A DNA stretch of 64,000 bases from Streptococcus merionis DSM 19192 (GTDB taxonomy: Bacteria > Bacillota > Bacilli > Lactobacillales > Streptococcaceae), in assembly GCF_000380085.1 (NCBI RefSeq), contig NZ_KB904555.1, positions 91,109 to 155,108 of the forward strand, given 5' to 3'. The position numbers and the translations under genes were made by a program. The notes below the pieces were generated by a model, which searched no databases, was not told the DNA's origin, and saw only the letters and a list, made by a program, of their open reading frames with translations. Of this stretch, positions 46,108 through 56,260 are shown piece by piece. The number at the start of each line of letters is the position of its first letter. Within the stretch, counting starts at the first letter, position 1.

Positions 46108-46563
46108 ATGAAAAATAGCATCAAATGGATAGTTTCCTGCCTCTGTCTCTTGCTTTTGACGGGCTGTGATTTAGATAAGGAAGCTGAGAAAGCTGTAGAT
46201 AACACGGCCGCTGAAATCGAGCAGGCCTTTGAGGAAGCTGAAAAAGAGGTAGACGATAAAATAGGTGAGATAGAGGTCCTCTCTGTGAAATCAACGGATA
46301 AAAAGGTCTTAGAGCCTTCCTTTACAGGAACTATCTATCTGATGGCTTCTAGAGATCAGCTGGAAAGAGGCTTTCCTAAAAAGACTTTTAGCTTAGCTGG
46401 TAAACCATTTGAAAGCATCCAAGCAGGAAGTGCGGATGATTTTAATATCCGTCACGCTAAAAAAACATGGTTTTCTATCCAAAAGGTATCTGTTCAAAAT
46501 CTTGATAAACTCGATATTGCTTCAACGGTTGATGATGATGTAGTGCTTGTTTTGAAAAAATAA
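46108..46563 (+). CDS. Small lipoprotein
   Basis: 151 residues from ATG 46108 (AAAGGA SD). Lipobox LLLTGC, then an acidic coiled-coil-like region (EKAVDNTAAEIEQAFEEAEKE). Third gene after the DUF2975-XRE pair. No known family. Confidence 0.72.
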   Translation: MKNSIKWIVSCLCLLLLTGCDLDKEAEKAVDNTAAEIEQAFEEAEKEVDDKIGEIEVLSVKSTDKKVLEPSFTGTIYLMASRDQLERGFPKKTFSLAGKPFESIQAGSADDFNIRHAKKTWFSIQKVSVQNLDKLDIASTVDDDVVLVLKK

Positions 46564-46838
46564 AGCTGAACTGCAACCGTTTGAAGGTGGAAAGACGAAA
46601 CTGAGAAAAAAGGCTGCTGCTACACAGATTAACGCAGTGGTTTGAAGATGTAAGACTATCCAGCAACTATTTTCGACCTGAATCTGAACAAGCAAAGTCT
46701 TCCTTAGTTAGTCAGAGTAGATTCCATTAAATAAAGGAGTGCTAACGATCGATTTGGAACAATCACGATTGACTTTCACTCCCTCTTTTTATTTCTATTT
46801 GCCTTTCAAGATGTTATAATAGACGGAGGAGGCCGGTG
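46564..46838. other. Intergenic region
   Basis: Contains a hairpin GGAGTG/CACTCC (46736-46787) followed by TCTTTTT, a probable terminator. Confidence 0.45.
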
Positions 46839-47360
46839 ATGAAATTAAAAATAGATTGGCAGCAAATGCGGCCAGGAATGCGCGTGGTTAAGTCTGGCTT
46901 GGCTGTCTTCTTTACCCTCTTATTGTTTAAATTTTTTGACTGGGAAGGGGTTCAAATCGCAGCACTTTCAGCTGTTTTTAGTCTGCGAGAAGACTTTGAC
47001 AGCAGTGTTCACTTTGGAGCTTCACGGATTTATGGCAATGCCGTTGGAGGGCTCTACGCTTTTCTCTTCTTTTTAATTGAGACAGCGATCGGTCAACATT
47101 TCTGGCTAACGCTCTTTGTTGTTCCGCTTTTTGCCATGTTGACCATCTCAACCAATGTGGCTATGGACAATAAACCAGGTGTCATCGGTGGAGTATCAGC
47201 TTTCCTGATCATCACGCTTTCCATTCCGTCTGGTAATCGCCTCATGTACGCTTTGATTCGGGTCGCAGAAACCTTTATCGGTGTTTTCATCGCTATTATC
47301 ATCAACTCTGAGTGGAAAAAAGTTCACCAAAGTCTTTTTCAGAAAAAAATCAAAAAATAA
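46839..47360 (+). CDS. FUSC/DUF939-type membrane protein
   Basis: 173 residues with five to six hydrophobic segments and the N-terminal GMRVVKSGLAVFFTLLLF motif of the aromatic-acid-exporter-like (ArAE_1/DUF939) family. Lacks the long C-terminal cytoplasmic domain of full YqjA-like proteins. GTG at 46836 is an alternative start. Ends at the glnR operator. Confidence 0.78.
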   Translation: MKLKIDWQQMRPGMRVVKSGLAVFFTLLLFKFFDWEGVQIAALSAVFSLREDFDSSVHFGASRIYGNAVGGLYAFLFFLIETAIGQHFWLTLFVVPLFAMLTISTNVAMDNKPGVIGGVSAFLIITLSIPSGNRLMYALIRVAETFIGVFIAIIINSEWKKVHQSLFQKKIKK

Positions 47361-47413
47361 TGTTAGAAAACCTAACATTGCAACTTGACGAATATTAAAA
47401 AACAAACTATAAT
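47361..47413 (+). promoter_or_regulatory. glnRA promoter and GlnR box
   Basis: TGTTAGAAAACCTAACA (47361-47377) fits TGTNA-N7-TNACA exactly. TTGACG and TATAAT follow with a 17-base gap. Confidence 0.9.
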
Positions 47414-47432
47414 GTAACACAGGAGTAAAATC

Positions 47433-47795
47433 GTGAAGGAAAAGGAACTACGTCGCAATTTATCAGTATTTCCTATTGGCAGCGTTATGAAATTGACAGA
47501 CTTGACCGCTAGGCAAATACGCTATTATGAGGACCAAGGCTTAATCACTCCAGAACGTAATGACGGCAATCGCCGAATGTATTCGCTCAACGACATGGAT
47601 CGGCTATTGGAAATCAAGGATTACTTAGCAGATGGTCTCAATATTGCAGCTATCCAGCGCAAATATGAAGAACAAGCCGCTAAGAAAAAACAACCTCTGT
47701 CTGATAGTAAAGTTCGCCAACTTCTTCAAAATGAAATCTCCCAACAAAGTCGTTTTACCACTAATGCAAATCCATTTGGAGGATTTGGCAGATAA
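47433..47795 (+). CDS. glnR: MerR-family nitrogen regulator GlnR
   Basis: 120 residues, GTG start with AGGAG SD. MerR HTH (TARQIRYYEDQGLI) followed by the short C-terminal tail that binds feedback-inhibited glutamine synthetase. Represses glnRA and other nitrogen genes when glutamine is abundant. Confidence 0.95.
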   Translation: MKEKELRRNLSVFPIGSVMKLTDLTARQIRYYEDQGLITPERNDGNRRMYSLNDMDRLLEIKDYLADGLNIAAIQRKYEEQAAKKKQPLSDSKVRQLLQNEISQQSRFTTNANPFGGFGR

Positions 47796-47825
47796 ACTTA
47801 ATCTTGGAAAGAGGAACAGCCCATC

Positions 47826-49172
47826 ATGGTTACCACAGTAGCTGATATTCGTCGTGAAATTGAAGAAAAAAATGTCACTTTCTTGCGTCTCATGTTCACC
47901 GATATTTTGGGAACAATGAAAAACGTTGAGATCCCTGCTACACCTGAGCAGGTGGATAAGGTCCTGTCAAACAAGGCAATGTTTGATGGTTCATCTATTG
48001 AAGGTTTCGTAAGGATTAATGAGTCCGACATGTACCTTTACCCAGACTTGGATACTTGGATGGTCTTTCCTTGGGGGGATGAAAATGGCGCTGTCGGCGG
48101 GTTGCTTTGTGACATCTATACGCCAGATGGTAAACCTTTTGCAGGGGATCCTCGTGGAAATCTTAAGAAAGCCTTGCGTCACATGGAAGAGGTTGGCTTC
48201 AAATCTTTTAACTTAGGTCCAGAGCCAGAATTTTTCCTCTTCAAGATGGATGAATTAGGCAATCCAACCCTTGAAGTGAATGACAAGGGTGGCTATTTTG
48301 ATCTGGCACCTACCGATCTTGCGGATAATACTCGCCGTGAGATTGTCAATGTTTTGACCAAGATGGGCTTTGAAGTAGAAGCTAGCCATCACGAGTGTGC
48401 TGTGGGCCAGCACGAAATTGACTTCAAATATGCAGATGTTCTCAAGGCCTGCGACAATATCCAAATTTTTAAACTGGTTGTCAAAACGATTGCCCGCAAA
48501 CATGGCTTCTACGCGACCTTTATGGCCAAACCCAAATACGGCATCGCAGGCTCTGGCATGCACTGTAACATGTCCCTCTTTGCTCAAGACGGCAGTAATG
48601 CTTTTTACGACCCTAAAGACCCACGCGGTATGGAGTTATCAGACACAGCCTATCACTTTTTAGCGGGGCTTTTGACTCATGCTTACGGCTACACGGCTAT
48701 CACAAATCCAACGGTGAACTCATACAAGCGCTTGGTTCCAGGTTTTGAAGCGCCAGTTTATGTGGCCTGGGCTGGTCAAAACCGCTCGCCATTAGTACGA
48801 GTACCAGCTTCTCGCGGGATCAGCACCCGACTTGAACTGCGTTCTGTCGACCCGATGGCTAATCCTTATTTGGCTATGGCCGTTCTTTTGGAAGTCGGCT
48901 TACATGGGATTGAAAATAAACTGGAAGCACCTGCCCCAGTCGAAACCAATATCTATGCTATGACCGAGGAAGAGCGTAAGGCGGTTGGTATCACAGATTT
49001 ACCATCAACGCTACGCAATGCCGTTAAGGGGCTTCGTAAGGATGAAGTTGTCCGCAAGGCACTGGGTGAACATATCTACACTAACTTTGTAGATGCTAAA
49101 AACTTCGAGTGGGCTAGCTACGCAACCTTCGTTTCCCAATGGGAAATCGACAACTACTTAGACACTTATTGA
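47826..49172 (+). CDS. glnA: Glutamine synthetase, type I alpha
   Basis: 448 residues. Signatures [23 protein letters not shown] and [13 protein letters not shown] are present; the adenylylation loop of the beta type is absent, as usual in Firmicutes. Makes glutamine from glutamate, ammonia and ATP, and relays nitrogen status to GlnR. Confidence 0.98.
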   Translation: MVTTVADIRREIEEKNVTFLRLMFTDILGTMKNVEIPATPEQVDKVLSNKAMFDGSSIEGFVRINESDMYLYPDLDTWMVFPWGDENGAVGGLLCDIYTPDGKPFAGDPRGNLKKALRHMEEVGFKSFNLGPEPEFFLFKMDELGNPTLEVNDKGGYFDLAPTDLADNTRREIVNVLTKMGFEVEASHHECAVGQHEIDFKYADVLKACDNIQIFKLVVKTIARKHGFYATFMAKPKYGIAGSGMHCNMSLFAQDGSNAFYDPKDPRGMELSDTAYHFLAGLLTHAYGYTAITNPTVNSYKRLVPGFEAPVYVAWAGQNRSPLVRVPASRGISTRLELRSVDPMANPYLAMAVLLEVGLHGIENKLEAPAPVETNIYAMTEEERKAVGITDLPSTLRNAVKGLRKDEVVRKALGEHIYTNFVDAKNFEWASYATFVSQWEIDNYLDTY

Positions 49173-49177
49173 TTAGT

Positions 49178-49205
49178 AAAAAATGACCTTTCGGGGTCAT
49201 TTTTT
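49178..49205. terminator. glnA terminator
   Basis: AAAAAATGACC pairs with GGTCATTTTTT, functional in both directions; the convergent GNAT gene ends at 49212. Confidence 0.88.
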
Positions 49206-49211
49206 GTAGTC

Positions 49212-49679
49212 TTACAGGATTTCTTCCAACTGAGTTTGTTGCGGCTTAAGCCCTAGGTTTTCATAGAAACGCAAGGCATCTTGATTGGCATTCCAAACGT
49301 TGAGTGTTAGGTTGTAACAATTATGCTCTTTTGCATAGGACTTGGCAAAGTCGTAAAATTGACGTCCAATTCCCTGACCACGAGTGCCTTTTGCCACACA
49401 GAGATCCTCGATAAAGAGGGAAGATACAGGTTTACGTGCCTTGCTGCCGTAATGTTTGATTTCGAGAAAGAGATGCCCAAGAACCGTGTCCGAATCATCC
49501 ACATAGACAAAGATCGGTGTCGCAGGGTTTTCCATCAGATGAGCTAGCTCATCATCAGTGAATTTACCACCCTCAGCATGAAAAAGATCCGGTCGAACCT
49601 GATGATGGACATCTAAAATTTGAGCGAGTAACTCTTGAATTGCGGGAATATCACGTGGAGTGGCTGGTCTGATTGGCAT
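49212..49679 (-). CDS. GNAT family N-acetyltransferase
   Basis: 155 residues from ATG 49679 (AAGGAGAAG SD). Motif RGQGIGRQFYDFA (Q/R-x-x-G-x-G/A) binds acetyl-CoA; LTLNVWNANQDALRFYENLG at the end. Ten bases downstream of treR; substrate unknown. Confidence 0.87.
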   Translation of the reverse strand: MPIRPATPRDIPAIQELLAQILDVHHQVRPDLFHAEGGKFTDDELAHLMENPATPIFVYVDDSDTVLGHLFLEIKHYGSKARKPVSSLFIEDLCVAKGTRGQGIGRQFYDFAKSYAKEHNCYNLTLNVWNANQDALRFYENLGLKPQQTQLEEIL

Positions 49680-49689
49680 GGCTTCTCCT

Positions 49690-50403
49690 TTATAGACTGT
49701 GCTTTCGACGAGCAAATTCAACAAACTTGAACTTGTCCAGTTTATGACGGCTTTCAGTATATTGAAACTGTTGCGCGTTGCCCAAGAAAACGCGAGATTT
49801 AATCAAGACAAGGAAATCATCTTTATTTTGCATCAATTCCCGTTCTTCTTGACTGCTAGGCTCGACAGTAATTTCCTTCTGGGCGTATGAAATGTCCAGT
49901 TGGAGATCATCTTCTAGGTAGGCATAGATAGACTTGGCTGCAATTTCCTGACTTAGCTGCGGTGCAAAGTCATAGGACAGGTAGTCTGTATCAAGAACAG
50001 CTACTTTACCATCTAACGCCCTTGTGCGGACGACTTTCCAAGCCTTACTATGTTGTTTAAAGCCAGTTAAGAGTGCTAAATGGCTATCGATGGTCAAGAG
50101 CTCAAAGGAGATGACTTCTGTCTTAGAATGAAGCCCTTGTGTTTCGACCAACTCTTGATAGGAAGTCAGGCCCGATACGGGGAAATCAACCTGTTCTTGC
50201 TTGATGACAACAGAGCCACGTCCTTGGATTTTTTGGATTAGTCCAGCCTCTGTCAGCAGGCTCAAAGCTTTTCGAACAGTGTCACGACTGACGTCGTATA
50301 TTTTGCGAAGATTTTGCTCAGTTGGTAGGAGCTCATCAGGTGCATAATGACCTTTAGTGATTCTGTCTCTTAAATCGTTGAAAATTTCTTGATATTTTTT
50401 CAT
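49690..50403 (-). CDS. treR: Trehalose operon repressor TreR (GntR/HutC)
   Basis: 237 residues: N-terminal GntR winged HTH (NLRKIYDVSRDTVRKALSLL), C-terminal UTRA effector domain. Binds trehalose 6-phosphate by family analogy and controls the divergent treB-treC. Confidence 0.92.
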   Translation of the reverse strand: MKKYQEIFNDLRDRITKGHYAPDELLPTEQNLRKIYDVSRDTVRKALSLLTEAGLIQKIQGRGSVVIKQEQVDFPVSGLTSYQELVETQGLHSKTEVISFELLTIDSHLALLTGFKQHSKAWKVVRTRALDGKVAVLDTDYLSYDFAPQLSQEIAAKSIYAYLEDDLQLDISYAQKEITVEPSSQEERELMQNKDDFLVLIKSRVFLGNAQQFQYTESRHKLDKFKFVEFARRKHSL

Positions 50404-50484
50404 AAATGTCTTTCATTGGTAGGGTAATAGTCATACAAGTAAATCTATTATACAAAAAAAAGAGGAGATTTTAAATTTTTAAGG

Positions 50485-50551
50485 TAAAAAGGCTTGCAAA
50501 AGAATTAGAAATCGGTTACAATAGCAATAACAAATTTGTACGAACAAATTT
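50485..50551 (+). promoter_or_regulatory. treB promoter with TreR-type operator
   Basis: TTGCAA, 17-base gap, TACAAT (about 50515-50520), then the perfect palindrome AAATTTGT-ACGA-ACAAATTT at 50532-50551. A cre-like GAAATCGGTTACA overlaps the -10. Confidence 0.75.
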
Positions 50552-50558
50552 TAAAAAA

Positions 50559-50600
50559 GGAGGAGGAATACTCCGACAGGGGTATTCAAGTAAACACATG
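50559..50600 (+). promoter_or_regulatory. treB ribosome-binding region with intervening hairpin
   Basis: GGAGG (50559-50563) lies 35 bases before ATG 50598. Between them GAATACTCC pairs with GGGGTATTC (50566-50574/50579-50587, GACA loop). Folding leaves about 12 unpaired bases between SD and start. Confidence 0.6.
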
Positions 50601-52076
50601 GGAAAATTCCAACAAGAAGCTAAAGATCTGCTCCAAGCAGTCGGTGGCAAAGACAATATCAGCGCCGTGACACACTGTGCGACGCGGATGCGGTTTGTTC
50701 TCAACGACGACAGCAAAGCTGATGTCAAATCAATTGAGAACATTCCAGCCGTTAAGGGGACATTCACCAATGCGGGGCAGTTCCAAGTCATCATTGGGAA
50801 TGACGTGCCGATCTTCTACAATGACTTTACAGCCGTTTCAGGCGTTGAGGGTGTTTCTAAAGAGCAGGTCAAGGCAGCTGGCGCTAAAAAGCAAAATAAA
50901 TTGCAACAGGCTGTAGCATTCTTGGCCGAAATCTTTACACCAATTATTCCAGCCATTATCGTCGGTGGTTTGATCCTTGGATTTAGAAATATCTTGGAAC
51001 AGGTCGGCATGCCATGGTTGGGGCAACAGGTCCTTGACGGTGTAAAAGTCTTTGATACTGATGGAAATCCGGTCTGGAATACCATCACCATGGTCTCACC
51101 TTTTTGGAATGGTGTTAACCACTTCCTCTGGCTGCCAGGTGAAGCGATCTTCCACTTTCTTCCAGTAGGAATCACTTGGTCTGTTACTCGTAAACTCGGC
51201 ACCACTCAAATCTTAGGGATTATCCTAGGTATTACTCTGGTATCTCCACAATTGCTCAATGCTTACGGTGCAGCTAGCGCTTTGGCAACTGGTGAAGTGC
51301 CGCAATGGGATTTCGGTTTCTTCCAAGTAAACATGATCGGTTACCAAGCGCAAGTTATCCCAGCGCTCTTAGCAGGTCTAGCCCTCGCTCATCTTGAAAT
51401 CTTCTGGCGTAAGCGTATCCCAGAAGTGGTGTCAATGATCTTCGTGCCATTCCTATCCCTGATTCCAGCCCTTATTTTGGCACATACAGTTCTTGGTCCA
51501 ATCGGTTGGACAATTGGTAAAGCTATTTCATCAGTCGTTTTAGCCGGTTTGACAGGTTCTTTCCGTTGGTTATTTGGAGCAATCTTTGGAACCCTATACG
51601 CACCGCTTGTTGTCACTGGCCTTCACCATATGTCAAACGCTATTGATACCCAGTTGATTGCAGACGCTGGTGGCACCATGCTCTGGCCAATGATTGCCCT
51701 GTCAAACATCGCGCAAGGTTCTGCGGTATTAGCTTACTACTTTAGCCACCGCAACAATGAAAAAGAAGCGCAAATCTCGCTTCCAGCTGCTATCTCAGCC
51801 TATCTTGGCGTAACTGAGCCAGCCCTCTTCGGGGTTAACCTCAAGTATGTTTACCCATTTGTAGCAGGGATTATCGGTTCAGGTGTGGCAGGTCTCTTGT
51901 CAACAACCTTCGGTGTGACAGCAAACGCTATCGGTGTCGGTGGACTCCCAGGATTCCTTGCCATTCAGTCTAAATCCATGCTCATGTTCGTCGTGTGTAT
52001 GGCAGTCGCGATTGTGGTGCCGATGGTCTTGACCTTCACTTTCAAGAAAACAGGCCTTTTCAACAAAAAAGACTAA
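50598..52076 (+). CDS. treB: PTS trehalose EIIBC component
   Basis: 492 residues. The EIIB domain (residues 1-85) has the phosphocysteine motif HCATRMRF; the EIIC glucose-family domain fills the rest. No EIIA domain is fused, so a glucose-type EIIA from another protein is needed. Imports trehalose as the 6-phosphate. Confidence 0.95.
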   Translation: MGKFQQEAKDLLQAVGGKDNISAVTHCATRMRFVLNDDSKADVKSIENIPAVKGTFTNAGQFQVIIGNDVPIFYNDFTAVSGVEGVSKEQVKAAGAKKQNKLQQAVAFLAEIFTPIIPAIIVGGLILGFRNILEQVGMPWLGQQVLDGVKVFDTDGNPVWNTITMVSPFWNGVNHFLWLPGEAIFHFLPVGITWSVTRKLGTTQILGIILGITLVSPQLLNAYGAASALATGEVPQWDFGFFQVNMIGYQAQVIPALLAGLALAHLEIFWRKRIPEVVSMIFVPFLSLIPALILAHTVLGPIGWTIGKAISSVVLAGLTGSFRWLFGAIFGTLYAPLVVTGLHHMSNAIDTQLIADAGGTMLWPMIALSNIAQGSAVLAYYFSHRNNEKEAQISLPAAISAYLGVTEPALFGVNLKYVYPFVAGIIGSGVAGLLSTTFGVTANAIGVGGLPGFLAIQSKSMLMFVVCMAVAIVVPMVLTFTFKKTGLFNKKD

Positions 52077-52551
52077 GCGATATAGCAGGAGGAAGTGGGA
52101 AAGAACTCGAGCAATCAAAAAAGAGTTCGTTTTTCCACCCCTGCATAGTTGATTAGACCAGATTTGGAGTGTAAAACACGGACAAATCTGCCAATCAGCA
52201 GTGGTTCATTGGCGCTAAAGCACCTAATGATCTTCGCAGGGGTAAGACTAAGTTGGCATAGCCAACAAGTCTTACTCCCAACCATTGCGCTGAGAGGTTT
52301 ACGCAAACGATGAGAGGTGAGGTTGGACATTTTGCCCAGCCTTCTTGCTTTTTGATTTTGAAAGCGGCGTCAACTTCTATAAAAATATAGAAATCAAAAA
52401 CTCATCAGCTACTGCAGCTAAATTTTGCTGTTACAAAGTGCAAGATTAAAATGCTATTTGTTCTAGTCTCACTTCTTTAAGCCACTGTAAAAAATTTTTT
52501 GATAAACTAAAATAGTAGGATTGGATCATTTACCAAGAAAGGAAATGCAAT
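52077..52551. other. Gap between treB and treC
   Basis: Holds a hairpin (GAACTC/GAGTTC, about 52099-52129, with TTTTT), a second perfect inverted repeat (AAGTTGGC/GCCAAC, 52246-52275) and the treC promoter region. No gene is seen. Confidence 0.55.
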
Positions 52552-54186
52552 ATGACCAACGAGAAACACCGGAAGGTAGTTTACCAGATTTACCCAAAAT
52601 CCTTTAAGGACACGACAGGAAACGGTATGGGAGACCTTCGCGGGATTATTGAGAAGTTACCCTATCTAGCAGATCTGGGCATCGATATCATCTGGCTCAA
52701 TCCTTTTTATCCCAGTCCGCAACGGGATAATGGCTATGATGTGTCTGATTATATGGCGATTGATCCGCGTTTTGGGACTATGGCAGACTTTGAGGAGATG
52801 GTGGAAAAGGCGCGTGGTTACGGCATCGGTTTTATGCTAGATATGGTGCTTAATCACTGCTCAATTGAGCATGAGTGGTTCCAAAAGGCTCTTTCTGGTG
52901 ACGCTTTCTATCAAGATTTCTTTATCCTGCGAGACGAGCCGACCGATTGGGTGTCAAAGTTTGGTGGTAACGCTTGGGCGCCTTTTGGCGACACAGGGAA
53001 ATACTATCTCCATCTCTTTGATGAAACTCAGGCGGATCTTAATTGGCGTAATCCTCATGTTCGCAAGGCTCTTTTTGAAGTGGTCAACTTCTGGCGAGAT
53101 AAGGGTGTTGAGGGTTTCCGTTTTGACGTGATTAATTTAATCGGTAAAGACGAGGTGTTAGAAAATTGTCCTGTCAATGATGGAAAACCTGCCTACACTG
53201 ACCGCCCTATCAACCACGACTACCTACGCATGCTCAATGAAGCTAGCTTTGGCAAAGCAGATCATCTCATGACCGTGGGAGAAATGAGTGCGACAACGAT
53301 TGAAAACTGCCTGCTCTACTCACGACCAGATCGTAAGGAATTAGACATGACCTTTAATTTCCATCATCTCAAGGTGGACTACAAGGACGGCCAAAAGTGG
53401 ACCATCATGCCTTTTGACTTTGAAGAGCTCAAACGTCTCTTCCACAGCTGGGGGCAGGAAATGAGCGAAGGCGGTGGCTGGAATGCCCTCTTCTGGAACA
53501 ACCACGATCAACCGCGAGCCTTGAATCGCTTCGTTGATGTCACAAATTTCCGCGAAGAAGGGGCAACCATGCTAGCGGCCGCCATTCACCTGTCGCGTGG
53601 CACACCTTACATTTACATGGGTGAGGAGATTGGTATGATTGATCCAGATTTTGAAACAATGAGTGATTATGTTGATGTGGAAAGTCTAAATAACTATCAG
53701 ATTCTGCTGGATCAGGGGCATTCGCCAGAGGAAGCCTTTGCCATTATTCAAGCTAAATCCAGAGACAATGCACGAACACCAATGCAATGGGACGACTCAG
53801 CTAACGCCGGCTTCACCACAGGAACACCGTGGCTCAAGCCTGGCAAATCTTATCCAGAGATTAATGTAGCCAAGGAAAAAGATGGCAAGATTTACAGCTT
53901 CTACAAAGCCTTGATTCAACTGCGCAAGGACATGGATCTCATTGCAGAAGGCAGCTACAAGGCAGCCTATCAAGATCATCCACAGGTCTACGCCTTTGAG
54001 CGCCATGACCAAAAACACCGTCTGCTTGTTCTTAACAACTTCTATGGAGAAGCAACGGAGATTCCTCTCGGTGATTTTGCTGACGGTGAAATCCTCATTT
54101 CCAACTATGAGACAACGACTCTCGGTCAGGCAGTGACCTTGAAACCTTACCAAACTCTGGCAGTGCTGCAAACAGTTGACCACTAG
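52552..54186 (+). CDS. treC: Alpha,alpha-phosphotrehalase
   Basis: 544 residues, GH13. Catalytic regions: DMVLNH, GFRFDVINL (nucleophile Asp), GEMS (acid/base Glu), NNHDQPR. Splits trehalose 6-phosphate into glucose and glucose 6-phosphate. AAGGAAATG SD. Confidence 0.95.
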   Translation: MTNEKHRKVVYQIYPKSFKDTTGNGMGDLRGIIEKLPYLADLGIDIIWLNPFYPSPQRDNGYDVSDYMAIDPRFGTMADFEEMVEKARGYGIGFMLDMVLNHCSIEHEWFQKALSGDAFYQDFFILRDEPTDWVSKFGGNAWAPFGDTGKYYLHLFDETQADLNWRNPHVRKALFEVVNFWRDKGVEGFRFDVINLIGKDEVLENCPVNDGKPAYTDRPINHDYLRMLNEASFGKADHLMTVGEMSATTIENCLLYSRPDRKELDMTFNFHHLKVDYKDGQKWTIMPFDFEELKRLFHSWGQEMSEGGGWNALFWNNHDQPRALNRFVDVTNFREEGATMLAAAIHLSRGTPYIYMGEEIGMIDPDFETMSDYVDVESLNNYQILLDQGHSPEEAFAIIQAKSRDNARTPMQWDDSANAGFTTGTPWLKPGKSYPEINVAKEKDGKIYSFYKALIQLRKDMDLIAEGSYKAAYQDHPQVYAFERHDQKHRLLVLNNFYGEATEIPLGDFADGEILISNYETTTLGQAVTLKPYQTLAVLQTVDH

Positions 54187-54285
54187 TGATCTGTTGGGCT
54201 AAAGTTTGCACGATTTTAGCTGTTTTTCTATAGCAGTTCCATTCTCACTTATACCAAAGTAATAGATAAAAACTCTAAAAATAAT

Positions 54286-54335
54286 AAAACTGCATGGAGG
54301 CTTCGTTAAATAAACGTTGACCTCATGCAGTTTTT
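54286..54335 (+). terminator. treC terminator
   Basis: AAAACTGCATGGAGG pairs with CCTCATGCAGTTTTT with one bulge. Confidence 0.8.
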
Positions 54336-54576
54336 AGGTATTGAGCAACCTAAACAAAATTGCTTTCATAAATAAATTGTTGGATGTTTGGTATGATGGT
54401 ACTCTTTATAATGGTATCATGCATTTAAGACTAAGGACACGAACTGTTTAACTTGATAGCTTAGTCAAAATTTGTGATTACAAGTTTTTGGAGTGAGGAC
54501 AAAGCTATCATAGCTGTCTATCCTTACTCCTTATTATTTTTCTCTCTCCAAGACAACCGCCTTGGGCTACAAAACA

Positions 54577-54604
54577 AAAAAGCCACTCTTTAAAGAGCAG
54601 CTCT
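54577..54604 (-). terminator. spxA terminator
   Basis: CTCTTTAAAGAG core with flanking GC pairs and TTTTTTG on the minus strand. It overlaps the last codons of spxA. Confidence 0.6.
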
Positions 54605-54988
54605 GAGACGGGCTTGGGCATTTTCAACATTCCGAACGGCACGTGGCAAGAACGCACGAATATCATCCTCTTTGTAGCCAACTTGCAAACGTTTCTCATC
54701 AATCAAAATAGGACTTTTCAAAATTCTTGGGTTTTCAGTGATAATGTCAATCACCTCACTGACACTGAGCTCCTCAATATCAACGCCTAAACCTTTTGCA
54801 TAACGGTTTTTAGAGGAAACAATAGAGGCGATTCCGTTTTCTGTTTTTGAAAGAATTTTTAAAATTTCAGCTTTTGTAATGGATTCTTTACCGAGGTTGT
54901 GTTCTTTATACGGGAGATGGTGAGCGTTCAACCAGGTTTTTGCTTTTTTGCAACTGGTGCAACTTGATACAGTATAAATCTTGATCAT
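54590..54988 (-). CDS. spxA: Spx/MgsR family transcriptional regulator
   Basis: 132 residues from ATG 54988 (AAAGGAG SD). The redox switch CxxC (SSCTSCKK) is close to the start. Contains the conserved RPL-like region ILIDEKRLQVGY. Binds RNA polymerase alpha and controls oxidative stress genes. Upstream of recA in reverse order. Confidence 0.92.
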   Translation of the reverse strand: MIKIYTVSSCTSCKKAKTWLNAHHLPYKEHNLGKESITKAEILKILSKTENGIASIVSSKNRYAKGLGVDIEELSVSEVIDIITENPRILKSPILIDEKRLQVGYKEDDIRAFLPRAVRNVENAQARLRAAL

Positions 54989-55070
54989 TTCGTGCTCCTT
55001 TGCTCTATGTGATACTAACATTATATCTAGTATACCACATTTTGCCATCCGTCGGAAGACCTATTTTGGA

Positions 55071-56213
55071 TTATTCTTCGATTTCAATCGCATCCAACTC
55101 CAGCGTCATCTCTTCAGAAACAGGCGCTTCATCCTGTACTGGCGTGTTTTCAGGCACTTCTTCACCTTCAATCAAGCCATAATGAATTCGAACTTTTTTG
55201 TCAATTTCGGCAAAAACCTCCGGATTTTCTTTGAGGAACTTCTTAGCATTTTCAGAACCCTGGCCGATTTTTTCACCTTCGTAAGAGAACCAAGCGCCAG
55301 ATTTTTTGATGATGTCAAGATCACTCGCAATCTTCACCAATTCACCAGTTTGAGAAATCCCCTCGCCATACATGATTTCCACGAAAGCTTCTTTAAATGG
55401 CGGAGCAACCTTATTTTTCACGACCTTGATCTTGGTTTCTTTACCGACATTCTGATCTTTCTGGTCACCTGTCCCCTTGATTTGAGTCGTTCCGCGAACA
55501 TCTAGACGGACAGATGAGTAGAACTTAAGGGCACGCCCACCAGGAGTTGTCTCTGGATTACCAAACATGACGCCTACTTTTTCACGCAATTGGTTGATAA
55601 AGATGGCGATAGTCTTAGTCTTGTTGATAGAGGCACCGAGCTTACGCATAGCCTGACTCATCATGCGGGCTTGCAGACCTACGTGGTTATCACCGATGTC
55701 TCCGTCTATTTCAGCACGTGGCACAAGGGCTGCAACTGAGTCAATAACCACCAGATCCACCGCTCCTGAGTCGATCAATTTGCCAGCGATTTCAAGGCCT
55801 TGCTCACCAGAGTCTGGCTGTGACAAGAGAAGCTCATCAATGTTAACTCCAAGAGCTTGCGCGTAAAGGGGATCAAGGGCATGCTCAGCATCAATAAAAG
55901 CTGCAATCCCTCCATCTTTTTGACACTGGGCGACAGCATGAAGGGCAACGGTAGTTTTACCAGACGATTCTGGTCCGTAGATTTCGACGATACGGCCTTT
56001 AGGATACCCACCTGCACCTAGGGCAATATCAAGCGCAAGCGAGCCTGAACTCATGACCTGAACCTTTTGCTCCACGCGCTCACCTAGACGCATAATCGCA
56101 CCTTTACCAAAGTCTTTTTCAATGGTTTTCAAGGCATCATCAAGAGCTTTTTTGCGCTCATCTCCAAATTTCTTAGTAATTTCGTTTAAATTTTTTGCTG
56201 GTTTTTTTGCCAA
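55071..56213 (-). CDS. recA: Recombinase A
   Basis: 380 residues. Walker [13 protein letters not shown] signature [13 protein letters not shown], acidic C-terminal tail. DNA strand exchange and SOS co-protease. Follows cinA in the same direction 47 bases downstream, the competence-induced arrangement. Confidence 0.98.
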   Translation of the reverse strand: MAKKPAKNLNEITKKFGDERKKALDDALKTIEKDFGKGAIMRLGERVEQKVQVMSSGSLALDIALGAGGYPKGRIVEIYGPESSGKTTVALHAVAQCQKDGGIAAFIDAEHALDPLYAQALGVNIDELLLSQPDSGEQGLEIAGKLIDSGAVDLVVIDSVAALVPRAEIDGDIGDNHVGLQARMMSQAMRKLGASINKTKTIAIFINQLREKVGVMFGNPETTPGGRALKFYSSVRLDVRGTTQIKGTGDQKDQNVGKETKIKVVKNKVAPPFKEAFVEIMYGEGISQTGELVKIASDLDIIKKSGAWFSYEGEKIGQGSENAKKFLKENPEVFAEIDKKVRIHYGLIEGEEVPENTPVQDEAPVSEEMTLELDAIEIEE

Positions 56214-56260
56214 TGTTTTATCCTCTTTCTAACTGTCTCTAGAACAGTCCTGTCTTTCTA

